A stretch of DNA of 64,000 nt from Dipylidium caninum. Taxonomy: Eukaryota; Platyhelminthes; Cestoda; Cyclophyllidea; Dipylidiidae. Below the pieces are notes generated by a model. It was not told the origin of the DNA, did not search any database, and was given only the letters and a program-made list of their open reading frames with translations. Numbering within the stretch: position 1 is the first letter of the stretch; each line of letters begins with the position of its first letter. The position numbers and the translations under genes are program-made. This document shows, in pieces, positions 39,673-52,650 of the stretch. The stretch lies in NCBI GenBank assembly GCA_017562135.1, contig QEYB01001152.1:1-64000 (forward strand), read 5' to 3'.

Positions 39673-41351
39673 ATGAAGTGTCGTTCATTAACTCGCGACT
39701 GAATCGTAACATGCAGTTTAAGCTGAGCAGCCCCCGGGGGAGGATGCTCTCGCCCCTTTCTCCGTCAAAACATCCACGATCGAGGCGTAATAACTTGACA
39801 GCAGTCAGACGTGATCTGCGTTGTTCTGGTCAGATAATCCTGTCTAAGGTGGGGAAGAGAATGTCCTGGTGGATTTCTTGGCCTAGCGGAATCAGTCAAA
39901 ATGTTGAAAATGCAGAATCGCGAAGCGTTGAAATGTGGAGACATTACGCCTTTTTGACTTAAGTTCAAGATTAATGAAACACCTCATCCACGATCGGATT
40001 CTGCAGGCGACCGTTTTCACTAATATTTTTCGGAACCACTTCTGCCATGTCAGCAGCCGGCGCAAGCTCCGCCGGCAAGAGGAGGGGACAAGAGAAATCG
40101 GCGGCAAGAGCGACGAGGGGCCACCACACATGCTGAAGCCGGCGCCGGTTTGGGGTCGCGCAATCCCCGGCGCTGGGCGGCTGCCATGGCCTCAACAAAC
40201 AGCCATTTTTAAGTCTGCCGGGTATGAACACGCGCTTCAACGCAAGTCCGCGTTTAGAGCGCCCTCAGCGGAACGAGGTGTGGGAGCAGCAGGTGCTACA
40301 GGTTGTCAAGTGATGCGGCAAGACGCTCTGCCATTAGGCGGCCACGTGCGCCTAACCTTCCACCACTTGGCTGTGCACCATTGGAAGCTAAATGGCCTAA
40401 GTTATTCGTGCGCCCCCCATAATTCTCCATCCTGCACTGAAATTTTTGGAGCCGCCGACGCTCTGCAGTTTCGGTGCAGGACGAACTATTCTGGTAGCTG
40501 CGGGAAAAGGCTGCGCTCACCAGCCGTTGGGAGTAAACTTTGGCGGCCAGATGTTGAGGAGACCACGACTTCACTCGATTGGATGACACTTCTTTGGCCA
40601 CAAAACTGAACGGAGAGCACTCGTAAGTTTTCTGGATAGTCTTAAAATGGTATCCCCTGGTTCTTTCTCGCGTGCCGCGAGGCCTCCTGACTTGTAAGGC
40701 AGGGTTCGTGATAAGAACCGGACTGCCTCCCACGTCGAGTCCCGCACCGGCTGAAGGCATCACAACCAAATTACACCGTTGCTCGACTTGGTAAAAAGGC
40801 ATCCTGTTGGGTCGAGTCGGGTCGAGTCTGGGAAGGAGAGTTTGGTGGTTGCGAGGATGGGCGAGTGAAAGTTAGCGCTTCGCGCCTGCCCGACTGTCAG
40901 CGCGCACCTTGAGTCACCCCGCTGTTATGGCTTGTCGCCATGACAAAGCGGAGGGAACAGTGTGTCCCACTTTTTCTGAACAATTCCCAACCAGACAGGA
41001 TGCGCTTTTTTTCGCCTACTTTAAAAGACAATTCATATATAATGCCCATTTTAACCGAGGCGTGGTGCCACATCCGAAATAAGGGTTTCAGCGCCCCGGT
41101 GGCGTTTCCCTGTGGATTAATCGAGGATTGGACTAACAATTGACTTTCGAATAAACGGACTTGAGCCAATTTAGTCTTTCCTTTGACGACCGCTTCACTC
41201 ATCGCCAGAGGGACGGAGGAGGCTGAGGCAAGGGGCATGGGGCGAGGCACGAGACAACACGAACTCCACGTGGTCATCCGCTCCTTCCGTTGACGCCTAT
41301 CCCAGTCTTTATGAAAATGAGCGGAGCTAGAGCATCCGATCTTAGACTCGC

Positions 41352-41395
41352 CTCCTCCTCCTCCCCCTGCCCCTCCCCCCCTCCCCTACCTCCTG
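41352..41395. repeat. CCT-rich polypyrimidine tract
   Basis: CCT units followed by C-rich sequence, nearly all pyrimidine on the + strand, about 220 bases before the large polypurine tract. Confidence 0.75.
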
Positions 41396-41614
41396 ATGTA
41401 TAAGTTGATTAGATTCTGCAAAATCTAATTTGGGTGCCTCATGAAACAATGGGGTAGTCAAGATTTACGCAGGCACCCCGTTGGAGAGTTGAAGAAGTCG
41501 TATGCTTTATGACTACTCGGAGCTCACCCTGTGATTAACCTTTTTAAGGATAAAGTTGCAAAAACATCGGTATTACGACCAATGCCAATTCTCCCTTTGG
41601 AGAAGATTAGTAGT

Positions 41615-41735
41615 GGAAAAGAAGAAGAAAAAGGAGGAGGAGGAGGAGGAGGAGGAGGAGGAAGGAAGGAAGAAAAGGGAGGGGAGAAATGGGGGAGAGG
41701 GGAGGGAGAGGGGGGATAAGGGAGGTGGAGGAGGC
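41615..41735. repeat. GGA-rich polypurine tract
   Basis: Purines only from 41615 to 41689 (75 bases), then almost all purine to about 41735. The core is about nine GGA units. Open frames over it are Glu/Gly runs on one strand and Ser/Pro/Phe runs on the other, so they are repeat shadows. Such tracts can form triplex DNA, and GGA repeats can form quadruplexes. Confidence 0.85.
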
Positions 41736-43659
41736 GAGAGCTGAGGAAGGGAATGCGCGGCCCTTTCGAGCAGAAAAGTTCTGCCTCCATACCTCAATCA
41801 AACGTGAGTTTCAGGCAAATGGCAGCGGTGGAGTGGACGAAAGCAGTCTTGATAGCTCGCCGTCCTCACAACTCAGCTTCAAGAGTGCTGCGGAGACCTT
41901 AGTAAAACAACACAAAGGCAAGTTTGTCTTAAAATGACCTCCATACACCCCCACCTGTTAAGTCTGTCAAGTGGGCGGTAGCGACACCGTTGAGGGGTAG
42001 CCTCTGTCACCTTGTCAGCCTCATACGGATCCAAGAGCGGGGAAAAATCAGAGCAAACCTTCAGACGAGGATGTAATTATCAGAAAATGAGCCGACGCAG
42101 AGACTGGTGCGCCTCTGCGCGTACCACCTTCGGACAGCGACAATGTGGTGACGTTCACCACTCCCGCGGCCAGCATTCGGCTCTCCTCGGGCCAGAAGAG
42201 TGGAGCTGCACGTCCTGCCTTTAACGCGCGCGTCAAATGCTTCTGGTGGAAGAAACCAGAGGCTCGACCAAATACCATCTCGGATGTGGCGTAGGAAGAT
42301 CGACCAGTGTCTGGCACAGTTTATCAAAAAGACCACCCCAAATCTCGAGACGAAGAAGGAGAGAGCCATCGTGGCGATTAAATGGATGAGAGGACATCTA
42401 GCACCCTCCTGTACAAAATTTAATTGATGACCTTAGAATAAGTTTTTCAGCAAATTCATTCCCCTTGCTGAATCACTTTCTACGGTCCAACAGGGCGCGG
42501 CTCTTTCTCCCTCCTCGTCTCTCTTTCCTGTGGGACGAGAAATGGCAACTCTCAGTTGGGGGGACCTCGCTGATCAAACACCTAATATCAAGTTATTTGC
42601 TGTAATAGACAAGGGGACAACATTTCACCGCAATTCAAGTTGTCAGGTTGCGTTTCACAAAATCTCACAGAGATTTCGTGGCGGAGTCGGCCGGACCAGA
42701 GGATGAAGAAATCGCTTCCTCGGGCGTTGGACAAGGACCAAAGTGGCCCGCATTTCTTCCATAAAGTCTGCTCCACCACTTTTTTAGTGAGGCTTAAGGC
42801 CAATCTGCACTTGCCAACAGTATTCGTGCCTCGTAAGTTATACTTTCGCCTCCACTCTCACAACCGGCCGAATCGCCTTTCCTACGGGGAGTCATGCAAA
42901 AAGTCAACTCACTTTGGCGCCTCGAAAACGCCTGTGGCAGGCACGAACGCCGGTCCCTTATCCGATGTTCACGTCTGCTTTAATTGCAGCAGAACATGCA
43001 GTGACTTGTTATAAAAAGCCTCATTCGTTTCAATGACTTGTAAAGTTAAATATCACACATTAATCACGAGAATCTGGGCCATGCAATGCAATCGTTCTAG
43101 AAAGATATTAAGAAGTATGAACCTCTCACGGCCTGCCTTCCGCCGTTCTGGGAGGAACGGGAGAGGCTGCGTGAAACGGCGTCATGTCGGCTCGAGGTCT
43201 AATGCGGGTGAGGCCCTTATTTTGTTAGTTTATTCTTGATTAATGGTGGAAGTGTGCAAGGGATCTGTTGCAGTTAATCAGAGTCAGGAGGTTGGGGTCT
43301 TGCGAAATGTACAGGGAAATGATTTTCTCACCGCGTCCCTCATTGGCGCGCAAAGCTTGAAAACTTTTCCCGGATAAACGGAGGCGTAGTGGATAAGGTG
43401 CCAACTCAAGCACAGGCCACGGCAGGTGGCTCAGTCGGAGCGCGAACCTGCAAAGTAATTTCACACCAATAGGCGCGACTCGATGCACCGTCCTGCTCTG
43501 TAATATCTGGTATGACTTTTTACCCACAAGTCCACTCACAATGACGCCAGGTTCTGCAAGTAAATGCCAAACGTCTGATTGATCAAATGCCAATCACTCG
43601 CACTGTGGAGGTGCTAATTGCATTAAAATTATCTACACTTCCAGCGCCATCAAGGCATA

Positions 43660-43680
43660 CGCACATACACACACACACGC
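43660..43680. repeat. AC dinucleotide repeat
   Basis: A short AC run of about eight units with small interruptions at its start. Simple repeat. Confidence 0.75.
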
Positions 43681-46600
43681 AACCACACTTGGACCCCTCC
43701 GATGTGCCAAACGGAGGCTCTTCCACCCGCCTAACCGCTGGAGCGTGCCGTGGGCCCCGGGGGCGCCACAGATCCTCGACGCGGAGGAGATGAAGATGTC
43801 ACGCGGTTGCAGCACAAATGTCTAGAAAACTCCCTTCTCTTGTTCGTCAAGAGTTCTCAGTATTAAATCATCTGAACACTAAAACTATCACACTCGTGAT
43901 TCCCAAATCCGATGTTCGGGCACTACTTATTGGGTGGCACTTTCGACACATCAAATGCACATGAGACAGGTCTCGATGAGTGTTTACCGCCAACTTAAAC
44001 CTTTGGAATCTTTTCTGATCAAGACAATGTCGACGAATGATTTTTAGCTGTGGATTGCTGAGTCAAAATTGCGAGATTTCATGGGCCACCTGCAAAGCCC
44101 TTTTGCACAGACTCTCATGTCAAGCAATCCAGCTCAGTCGGTGCCACTTAATGCCGGTTTGAGCGGCTTCTCCTGTGGTCGCCATTCCGTCCGCGGCATT
44201 TCGATAATTCGCTTCATCCGACCTGGACGATGGCTTCCAGCGGGTGGGGCACAGCCGCCATATAGGGTTTGAGCAAGTTAGTAGTAGAAACACACTGTCG
44301 GGAAATCACAATTTTTGTCCTCTGTGCAACACGGACTCCTCAAGTTAATGACCGAACTCAATCGAGGAGGAGGTGCCGCTGACCGGCATTGTGGAGGGGT
44401 CAGTTTGGGGCGCGCACGGCGAATGGGCTCCGTCTTACGCTGACGGAGACGTCGGGGCGTCTGCCTTGTGGAGGCCTCAAGCAGGGGTTTCCTGCCCCCC
44501 GGCCAATGGGATTGTCTGTGATATGGCGCCCGGTCAGTGGGTAGAAGGAGGGTTGACGGGACTGCGGTGCAAATCAACTTGTATGACATTTTGCCGAGCT
44601 GCATGGACAACTGCACAGGGCTAGTGAAATATTTAAATGTCCTTTTTGGGCAGCAGAAGTTGATTCAAAGGACCATGGCCGCAGAATTAGTTGAGCCGAC
44701 ACTGCTTAAGAGTTCCCCTTCCAACTCTCAGAGGTATATCAAGTTATAACTAACTTTTCCTTCATGCATAATTGATGTGTGGCACATGCGTGGCAGGATG
44801 TTGAGTGAAGCAGCCTGTGAAGTTGAAACAGGGAGGAAGGCAGATTCCAGTGACAAGGAGCGATGACCTCTTAGGACACCCTTCCTTTCCTCTGCACCCG
44901 GCCAAATGTGTACAGCCAAAAGGCGCGAAAACCTCCCTCGTCCAACATTTCGGTAATAGGAGTGTCGCCAGTCAATCATTCAGTTCTATACACAATATTC
45001 TTCTCCAAAGGCGCTTCATCTGGACTCCACGGACCGGAGGAATGACTGCCTCCTGCAGCCTTCTGGGCGGTTTGAAGCTTCGCCACGATGGGGCATGGAT
45101 GCCCTGCAGAAGAGGTGAGCAGTTAACACTCAGTGGGGATGTCTTGCTGCCGCAACCGCTCGATGAGGAGTAGCACTGACTCGGTGGCGGCGGATCTACA
45201 CTTGCCACGCACCGTGCACAACTGAATGCCTACTTGGATGTCCCCAGATCTCACTCACTGCTTGAGAGCAATTTGCCGGTGTGGGAAAACTTCACCTCCT
45301 CCCTGTTTGTTCTTCGCGGCCACGTGAATCTGCCTTCCTTTGCACATGCACTGCTGAGGTGCAGTCCGCACAAATGGGGGCTGTGTACCGAGCCCCGGAG
45401 GGCACTTATTGCGCCGGCGTTATTTGCTTCCACTTTCACACAGCATTGCAGTTGACTCATGAGAACTCGGTTGAGACAATTATGAGTCCGAATTTCCGCT
45501 TAGGAAATGGTCACCTGGGGCTCATTCCCCTCAGATTCAGATCAAAGTGGTCTAAAGATAGTCGTTTGACAACGCCACTAACTGCGCACATTTCAGTTAT
45601 GGAACAATGGCACGTAAAAGCTCTGACAACTGAATTAACTGAACCCTTCTGCTCGTTAGAAAAGTGCAAATGCAGACTGCCTCTTATCGTTCTGTGGTTC
45701 TGCATACCCCTCGGCGAAAAGAGTACAATGACCTGCAGGCTCGGCACTTCCATCTCCCACTTTGTTAGCCTCCACCGTGGTCGTCTGGGGAAAATTCAGT
45801 CTCGGTTTCCTCTCTTCTTCTTATTCCCTCCCCCTTAAGCTTCATTGTTATCCGAAAAGAGGCCATTCTGCTCAGACTTGAGCGGCCTCCCTCCATGGGC
45901 CTGCGGTCAGAGCGAGAGTTGACTCGCTTCCCTCCGCCTGCCTTGAGCCATCGACAGCCCCATATTCTGCCATCTCTTCATCTTTGCTTATGTTTCCATT
46001 AGAGGACGGAAGTAAATAAGGGTATAAGAGATATTTGGTTCTCTGATCTCGCCTCTTGATTTTCCTCACTCCATGTTGTAGGTGATTTGTGAGGTGGCGT
46101 GAAGAACTCCGAATCCGCTGTCTGCAAATGCGTCTGCGGGTCGCTCATTTGCCTCAAGTCGAAGGATGGGGCGAACGAGGCGCGGACTCGCCAACTCCTC
46201 ACAGCCTAACAACAAAATTCGACACGTTGGCGTAAACCTGCTGGTTCGGTGCGTGCTTGTCGCCTCAAGTCCACCCAGAAAGCAGAACCGAGGCCGCTCC
46301 AGGGACACGAGGCACCTTGATGGACTGCGACCCGCATTGGTGGTGGTAGCTCACTCACCCAAGTCTGCAGGCAAAATTCTCAGTCCGTGAGCCACGGTGC
46401 AAAAGGTCGCCGTTTAACGATTTCAAATTACCTTACGGCAAGCTCAAAAATGACCTCCTGGTCCGCCGCGTTAAAGTTCTTCTTACTCAGTCCTTCAGGC
46501 TTGAGGCGTCTCTGACCACCAGAAGTGATCGAACTTACAATGAATCCTGCCAAAAGATAATTTCCGTGGCACTGGCTGATGTTCCTGTGGACCTTTCAAA

Positions 46601-47499
46601 GCTGGCATTTACTGACGAAATTATGTTGTGCACAACTTATCTCGGGTCTCAGGTCGGGAGGCGAAGAACAAGCACAAATCTTCCCCATGTTCCGCGAATA
46701 AAAAGTCAGTTGATCGGGGCGCCGTTCGCGAAAGATAAACGAAGCACCCAGGCATCACCCACTTTGCAAAAGGAAAACTTAGAAATCGTCCGAGGACGGG
46801 AATAAAAGTAAACTACTTAGTGCCGCATCGAAAACAAAGCAGCCTTTTTAGGACGTTGCGCCGACAACCGAGTAATACGGGCTGCACTGACAATCAAATT
46901 GCATTTCCCCTCAAATGCTCTGGCTAAAAACGTCTGCTTTTGCTGCTCGTGCTGCACCATTATAAGGATTGAACGCCGAACTGTGCCTTAATTCCGTGTT
47001 ATTTTCGAAAAAAAATCATTGCATGGTCTACACCGACGATTGGCGTATGAATTCATCTGACGATTAGGCACTCTGCCATTCCACGGCTTTCACTAAGCAT
47101 AAGGACTTCGCCCCATGACGACGGACGCCGTCACTAGCGATCGGGTGCGCATCAGCCAGCGATGGCTTCGATGAATGTCAGCGGAGGCGCCACCTCACAA
47201 GGTCATGCGCGAGGTGACCCGCATGCACCAGCGCGAAGCATAGGTCTCGCGGACGCTCACAGTCTCACTTTGAGCAAGTCTGTGGCCCGCGAAGACAGCA
47301 GTCTACAAAGAACATGTCGAGCGGGTCACCGGCGGACTCGCCCAAATCAACACGAGTTGCGTTTTCATTCCCGAACCACCACCTGTTGCGAAAACAAACA
47401 CTTTCGGCAGAGTTGCACAAACAATGGGATTCTGGTGCATTTAATGGCGGATCGCCGACAGACAAAATAAACTAGACGGCAGTAAAAGTCTTCGGTAGG

Positions 47500-47836
47500 G
47501 GCCTTCCTCGCCATTTATGGTGGCCGCAAGAGGAGCCCCACGAAGGCGGGTGGGGTGGGGGCGCAGCACTGATACGCATTACCCATTAGAAGAGAACGAG
47601 CCTCTCCTCCCCTCAGGCCAAACCTCGCAGTCCGAGCGCCATGCGTGTTGGCTTGGCGAGTTTTCATGTTGAGGACTCGGTTGAGATTCATAGGTCACTT
47701 TAAAAAAAATAAAACGCTAAACCGCATAAAATGAGGCAAGAAGACACATAAGAGAAAGGAGTGGAGGATGAGGATGAGAATAAGAATGAGGATGAGGAAG
47801 GAAGAGGAAGAGGGGCGGAAAGGAGTTTGCGCTCTC
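47500..47836 (-). other. Probable 3' untranslated region of the PKA regulatory subunit gene
   Basis: Lies directly after the inferred stop on the minus strand. It contains a purine-rich GAGGAT-like repeat on the + strand at about 47757-47816. No canonical AATAAA was seen on the minus strand close to the stop, so the transcript end is not placed. Confidence 0.35.
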
Positions 47837-48992
47837 TCATATCGCGTTTTCCTGGTTTGCGTAACTTAGCGCTTGATCCTTCATAAGGCCAATGCAGGGT
47901 CCCAGGAGTCGTTCGAAGCTCTCCACGCCCAACACGGCCAGGGAAACGTCGGTGACGGCGTAAACACTCGCGGCACGCGGTTGTCTGCTCAAGAGCGCCA
48001 GCTCGCCAAAATAGCCTCCCTTCCCGATTTGGCGTATTTCTCTCTCTGTGCCACCTTGTTGCTTCCTCACGCCCACAGCGCCACCCATGACGAGGGTAGA
48101 GCGCGTCGCCGGGATCGCCCTCGCGTAGAATGACTCCGCCCTTCGGGACAGCCTTTCGCTGAAGGTTATCGGCTAAGGACATTCGCTGGTAGGGCGTAAG
48201 GTCCTGAAAGATCCGCACAGAGTGCAACAGCTCCATGAATGCTCGTCGACGTCTGGCGGCATGGCGCAGCACAAGGCGCCTAAAGGACTGCCGGCTCAAA
48301 GCCCAGAGTATTCCGCTGGTCACTGCGGTGACCGTTGCGCTCCTCGGCGAGTTGTACATGAGGGCCAGTTCGCCAAAAAAGCCCTCATTATCATACTCCT
48401 GGACCACCTTCGTGCCCGCCGCTCCATCCTCCATTTTCGCCTCAAACTTGCCGGAATCAATTACGTAAAAGTTATCACCGTCATCATACTGTTCAATTAT
48501 GTCCTCCTTGGGCTCCACTGTCTTGAGAAACATGGCATTTATGACATCAGTCAGCTCCTCGTCATCCAGTTCTCTAAAAAGGACTATTTTTTTGCACACC
48601 TCCTTCAGACGCTCAATCTGTTCTGGGGTCTTCTCGTGGTAACTTTTTTTGCGTTCCTCTAGACCTTCTTCATCTTCTTCCTCATCCGGGTTGTAGGGCT
48701 CTGCAGCCACACTGTCCCTTCTGGTGGAAGGCCGCCGAGCAGCCTTTTCAATCATCTTCTCGGCATATTCGTCGTCCATTTCGTCGCTATTGTCGGTATC
48801 AGTTGATTGTGGTGTGGTGATCTTGACCGAGGCTTCCCACTTCCTACTATCTTCACAGTTACTTGCCAAACGGGTGAAATAATCGGCTGCAAAGCGGAAA
48901 ATGTTACTGGGTTTATTTTTAAGAATGGCAACAGTAAAGTCCTGCAAAAGTTTTATTAGACCCTCGGACACATCGGACGGTTCATTTGTCAT
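47837..48992 (-). CDS. PRKAR2: cAMP-dependent protein kinase regulatory subunit, type II-like, frame broken once
   Basis: Binds and inhibits the PKA catalytic subunit and releases it when cAMP binds. The ATG at 48992-48990 has a CCACC context. Residues 8-42 match the RII docking/dimerisation domain (GLIKLLQDFTV..ADYFTRL). The inhibitor site is RRDSV (91-95); Ser at the phospho-position and the following AAEPYNPDEEE fit type II. The first cAMP-binding domain has the cassette FGELALMYNSPRSATV (206-221). The second begins REGDPGDALY (290-299), then the frame breaks: it continues in another frame as LVMGGAVGV and FGELALLSRQPRAASV to a stop at 47837. The break lies at a GGG run, 48094-48096 on the + strand, which appears to have one base too many. 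With it allowed for, the product is about 384 residues, normal for the family. The gene has no introns. Frame one would otherwise run to 47700 as a nonsense tail. Confidence 0.9.
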
Positions 48993-49247
48993 GGTGGCTG
49001 ATGATGAGGCGACGAAATGCGTGCTGAGGGCGCCCAGTCTCCGCCCGGCACGGCCGACGACGTGACGCACGGATGGGATTATGGATTTTCTCGGCCACGT
49101 GGCACGTTTCCCCCTCCCCCTCCCCCACCTGCCAGAGTGTCGGAGCGGGCGCGCCTCAACCGAGAGTGCGGCGACTCGCCCCTGCACCGACACCACTGCT
49201 GCTGGAGACGTATTAAGTCCGCTTAAAGCATGGTGTGTGTGTGTCAA
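48993..49247 (-). promoter_or_regulatory. 5' leader and proximal promoter region of the PKA subunit gene
   Basis: The open frame continues upstream of the chosen ATG, but that extension is Arg/Ser/Gly-rich without homology, so I treat it as untranslated. The stretch holds a C-rich block (49110-49128, a GC-box-like element on the minus strand), a ten-base palindrome containing the E-box CACGTG (49094-49103) and a half CRE TGACG (49063-49067). A weak acceptor (CATCATCAG) lies just before CCACCATG. Use of these sites is unproven. Confidence 0.3.
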
Positions 49248-52200
49248 AGCTACGACGGTCTTCGGACGGCAACTCTTGGACCCTTTTTTCCCTCCACAGT
49301 ACCTCCTTCACCTAAATTGGCACGACGTTCGCGCAACCACCGGAGTGTGGGGCTCCTTGTTCCTGCTCCACGGTTGCTTGCCCAACGGAATAGTTTTCTT
49401 TACAAAAGGCGCTCTACTCACTGGCAGAGCTTCACACCCGCCGTTGTAGGCCGTTAGTGGGCCAACGGCAGTTAAGTAGAAAACTGCGTTTTCCAAAAGG
49501 TTCGACATACATGGATTGGTGATCAGACACGTTCATCGGCCCAATCTCCACCCACTTCCCAATACGATGTCGTATGTGGTTCATCTCCTTCCGAAATGGC
49601 ATGGAAGGCCCCACAACCTTCTTGGGCATATGTAATCTGCACACCAGGCACTCTTTTTAGGGGTGTTCTCGTTTAAATACCATATTTTAACGCATGGTGG
49701 GGCTCATCAGCGGATCTCAGGCAGACTACCATGCCGGGGATCGGTGTAGAGAGCATGTCTGTTGTTGGTTTCTGGTCTTTACTTATGATGAACTCAACCA
49801 CTGCGGAGGCCGTGCCGTGCGGCGTTAAACATAAACGAGCGTCAATGTATTACCTCGTCAAAGATGGGACCTCAAATTGGTTGGCTCAAAAAGCAAGGCT
49901 CCTGCCAGAGGATTAGACTAACGCTATTGAATAAATGGAGCAACACCCACCTACTCAGAGTGTAGGGCCTTATGAAGGGTTTTAAAAAGCACTTGGGCCG
50001 CACCTCGCCCCCCGCGACATCTCGGCAGGACGTTGAAGTGGAACGATAACTGAATGATGAATGCAAATTTAATGAGGAACACTCGAATAGTCAGGAGAGG
50101 AGAATTGAGGGCCCTCAAGGTGGTGGAGACCACTTTTTGCCTGAACAGACTAATAAAGGCAATGGCGTAAGTGGAGTGGGTCCTTGCTCATTTGCCGTGT
50201 TGGCAGAATGGAAGTGGACCAATCGAATGATCAACAAATGAGGACGAGAAAGTGCAGTGGTCGCATTCGTGATATGGTAAAAGGTGTTAACCCGTATTGC
50301 TTTCGGTGGCCGACGTTTGTGTAAGACATTTCAGCAAGCATAGGGGAAGGGATTCCGCTTTCCCTACACTTTTACGTCATCTTCATAATGCATCGGTTAT
50401 TCAGGAGGCCCTTTGCCAAAGGAATCGCTATATTACAGCAAACATTGGGGCCGGGGGGCTTCCTCCAACGCAATCTCCTTATTTTGCTGGGTGCAGGTCA
50501 AAATAGGACCTTATCTCACCGATGCACCCTCACTCCAAGTGTCTTCTGAAGTGTGCTTCACCGCCTACTTTTACCGCAACTAGGCAACAGTGAAGTATTT
50601 ACTTCGGCGGACGGTAGACTCGGAGCAAAGTAATCACTCCTCGACCAAGCATGTAAATGACTTCGCTGAGGACGGGCGCCGGCCAGCAGCAGTCAGCACG
50701 GACACAGTCGTCCACGCCAGGAGGTTGGGTGCCAGCCCGTGGGCTTTAACACCTTTCACGCACAATTTTGGCTTGGACAATCACCTCACGGCCTAAACCC
50801 CTTTAAACTGAGATTTGCAAATACCGTAGGTAATGTTAAGGACTGAAGCGACGTTGTTTCAGTCAGAATTGTTTACCTATCACTACTTGACAGACTCACC
50901 CAAAAAGCACCCCATAAAACAACTTTTGTTGCCGCATAGAATGCAGAGGCCCTTGGAAGATAAGCGTCAACCCCGTGCCCGAACGGTTGCCGTTTTTCTC
51001 AATGACTCATGTGCGTAAAAATGTATGTAAATCGCGCTCCCAATCTTCCCGTTATGGGAAAAAGCGTCCTGTTCACTGCAGCACCCTCTCCTCTTGCAAG
51101 TGGCCAATTTGTTCTCGCGACTACACCAAAAGCTCCCCAGTTTACGGGAACTTCACGCACTTATTCACTGCCGGGAATTGGTTTCGAGGTATCGCCACCC
51201 CGCCTCACCTCCACCTCCACCTCCCCACTCCTTCACCTCATGCAAAACGGAAGAAGTTTTGATTCATCGATAAAGGCCAGAGAAACGCTTTGCATCTTCC
51301 TTACGGGAAGGAATCTCATCTATCTTGCAGTTTTTTTCGTAAAAGGAAAATGCCTGTTGCCTCGACGAAGGCCAGTAAAGACGCTTAATTCCGCGGCACG
51401 TTGATGAGCATTTGCAAAAACCCTTAAAAGAAGTAGATAATTAGGGGCGAGTCACTTTAAATGGCTTTTTGGGATTTGGCTTGCATGCCGGACCAAAGAA
51501 TTCTCAATGCAAAGAGTAAAAATGGCATTAAGAGACGCACTGTGAGGTAACCATTGAGAGGGATAGATGTGAGGCAATTCTTCCGTTTGGCGCACCCGAA
51601 AGCGAAAGAGTGGAGTCTGTAGTCAATCCCCACGGCCTTATTTTCTGTTGTCACTATTGTCCAGCTCTACAAAAAGGGATTTGTTTGGAGTTTGCCGAGT
51701 TTGGCCATTCTCCCACGACTATTGTGTTTGTTTGACAAAGTTATTTCGAACTTTAAAAATCGGTCGCTGCAGCCCCGCTGCCCACTTCGGTGAGCCATCA
51801 GCGGCAGACAGTCCAGATGTCTTCAAATTTCTCAGTTAAGAGAAGATGCGAAATGGAGCGGCCTTCACGCGAGGCCCAGGTTAGTCGTCCGAGCATCTCC
51901 CCGTTTGGCGCGGCAGATCTGCTTTAAGGAGGCGCGGAGGAGTAGAAAGAGATGAAAAGGCGTTCGCAATAGCAGCGTGGCTTTAATTATGCTGTGTCAG
52001 ATTTCGAGCTTTAAACCAAATTGACAGGCTGATACGCATTTTTGGCTGTTGACAACTGCTATTTACGTTACCGACTGTTAACCACCTCCGTCACATTAGT
52101 TACCCGAGGGCGACACCGCCCAGGTGTCATTAAAAGCATCCTTGCACTGCGGTGCAGCCTCGGTCCCACTTCAAATCACCTTTTCTGGTAGGAGAGGTTT

Positions 52201-52650
52201 GTAGAACTGCGCGGAAAGGCTCGATTCGCTGTCATGCAGACGATGTCCTCCCCCAACCCATTGTGCGACAGGCCACCTGCTCCAAAGGCTGTGAGGCCTC
52301 AGGGAAACCTTCATGTGTGAGGGCGACAACAAACACCATCATTCATTTGCCATTGTCGGTGTTTCCTCACAATGCCTTTTTAACTCATCAAGTGTTATGA
52401 CAGTGTGGCCTAGAATTTGGAAAATTATGTACTTTTTTTTGGAAAAGTGTTTGTGCGGTCGGGTTTTGAGATGCAAAATTCGGGAGGTGTAGTCATCGCT
52501 CCTAGTGCTGCTCTAAAAATGGAAATTAGCGAGTTTCAGATTCCGATTCTCGGCGTGAATAACAAGCCGACTTGGAAAAGGCCTTTGTGCACAACGGAAG
52601 TAGAAGTACAGGGGCATAAGTTGTGTGTCCAAGTCAGATAACTTAGAGAT
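49248..52650. other. Gene-free intergenic DNA
   Basis: No supported gene or RNA. Composition is similar to the rest of the left part of the window. Open frames of up to 131 codons show no recognisable domain. Confidence 0.5.

Larger units (their letters stand above)
35361..47499. other. Gene-free region between convergent genes
   Basis: About 12 kb between the receptor gene (+) and the kinase regulatory subunit gene (-). Open frames up to 224 codons (39935-40609) have no recognisable domains. I found no RNA gene. Several purine/pyrimidine tracts are listed separately. Confidence 0.5.

Noticed and set aside
39935..40609. 224-codon open frame
   Set aside because: No recognisable domain and no supporting signals; probably chance in GC-rich DNA.
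41524..41801. Pro/Ser-rich and Glu/Gly-rich open frames on both strands
   Set aside because: They are translations of the polypurine tract in several frames and not a protein.
47700..47836. C-terminal extension of the PKA subunit in its first frame
   Set aside because: After the frame break this frame encodes Arg-rich then Ser-rich nonsense, while the other frame encodes the conserved second cAMP domain and ends at 47837.
47837..48992. Processed retrocopy explanation for the intronless PKA subunit gene
   Set aside because: No poly-A tract follows the stop on the coding strand and no target-site duplication was noticed. The intronless state alone is not enough.
48993..49247. N-terminal extension of the PKA subunit upstream of MTNEPSDVSEG
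   Set aside because: The extension is Arg/Gly/Ser-rich with no family match, and the docking domain starts right after the chosen ATG, which has a good CCACC context.
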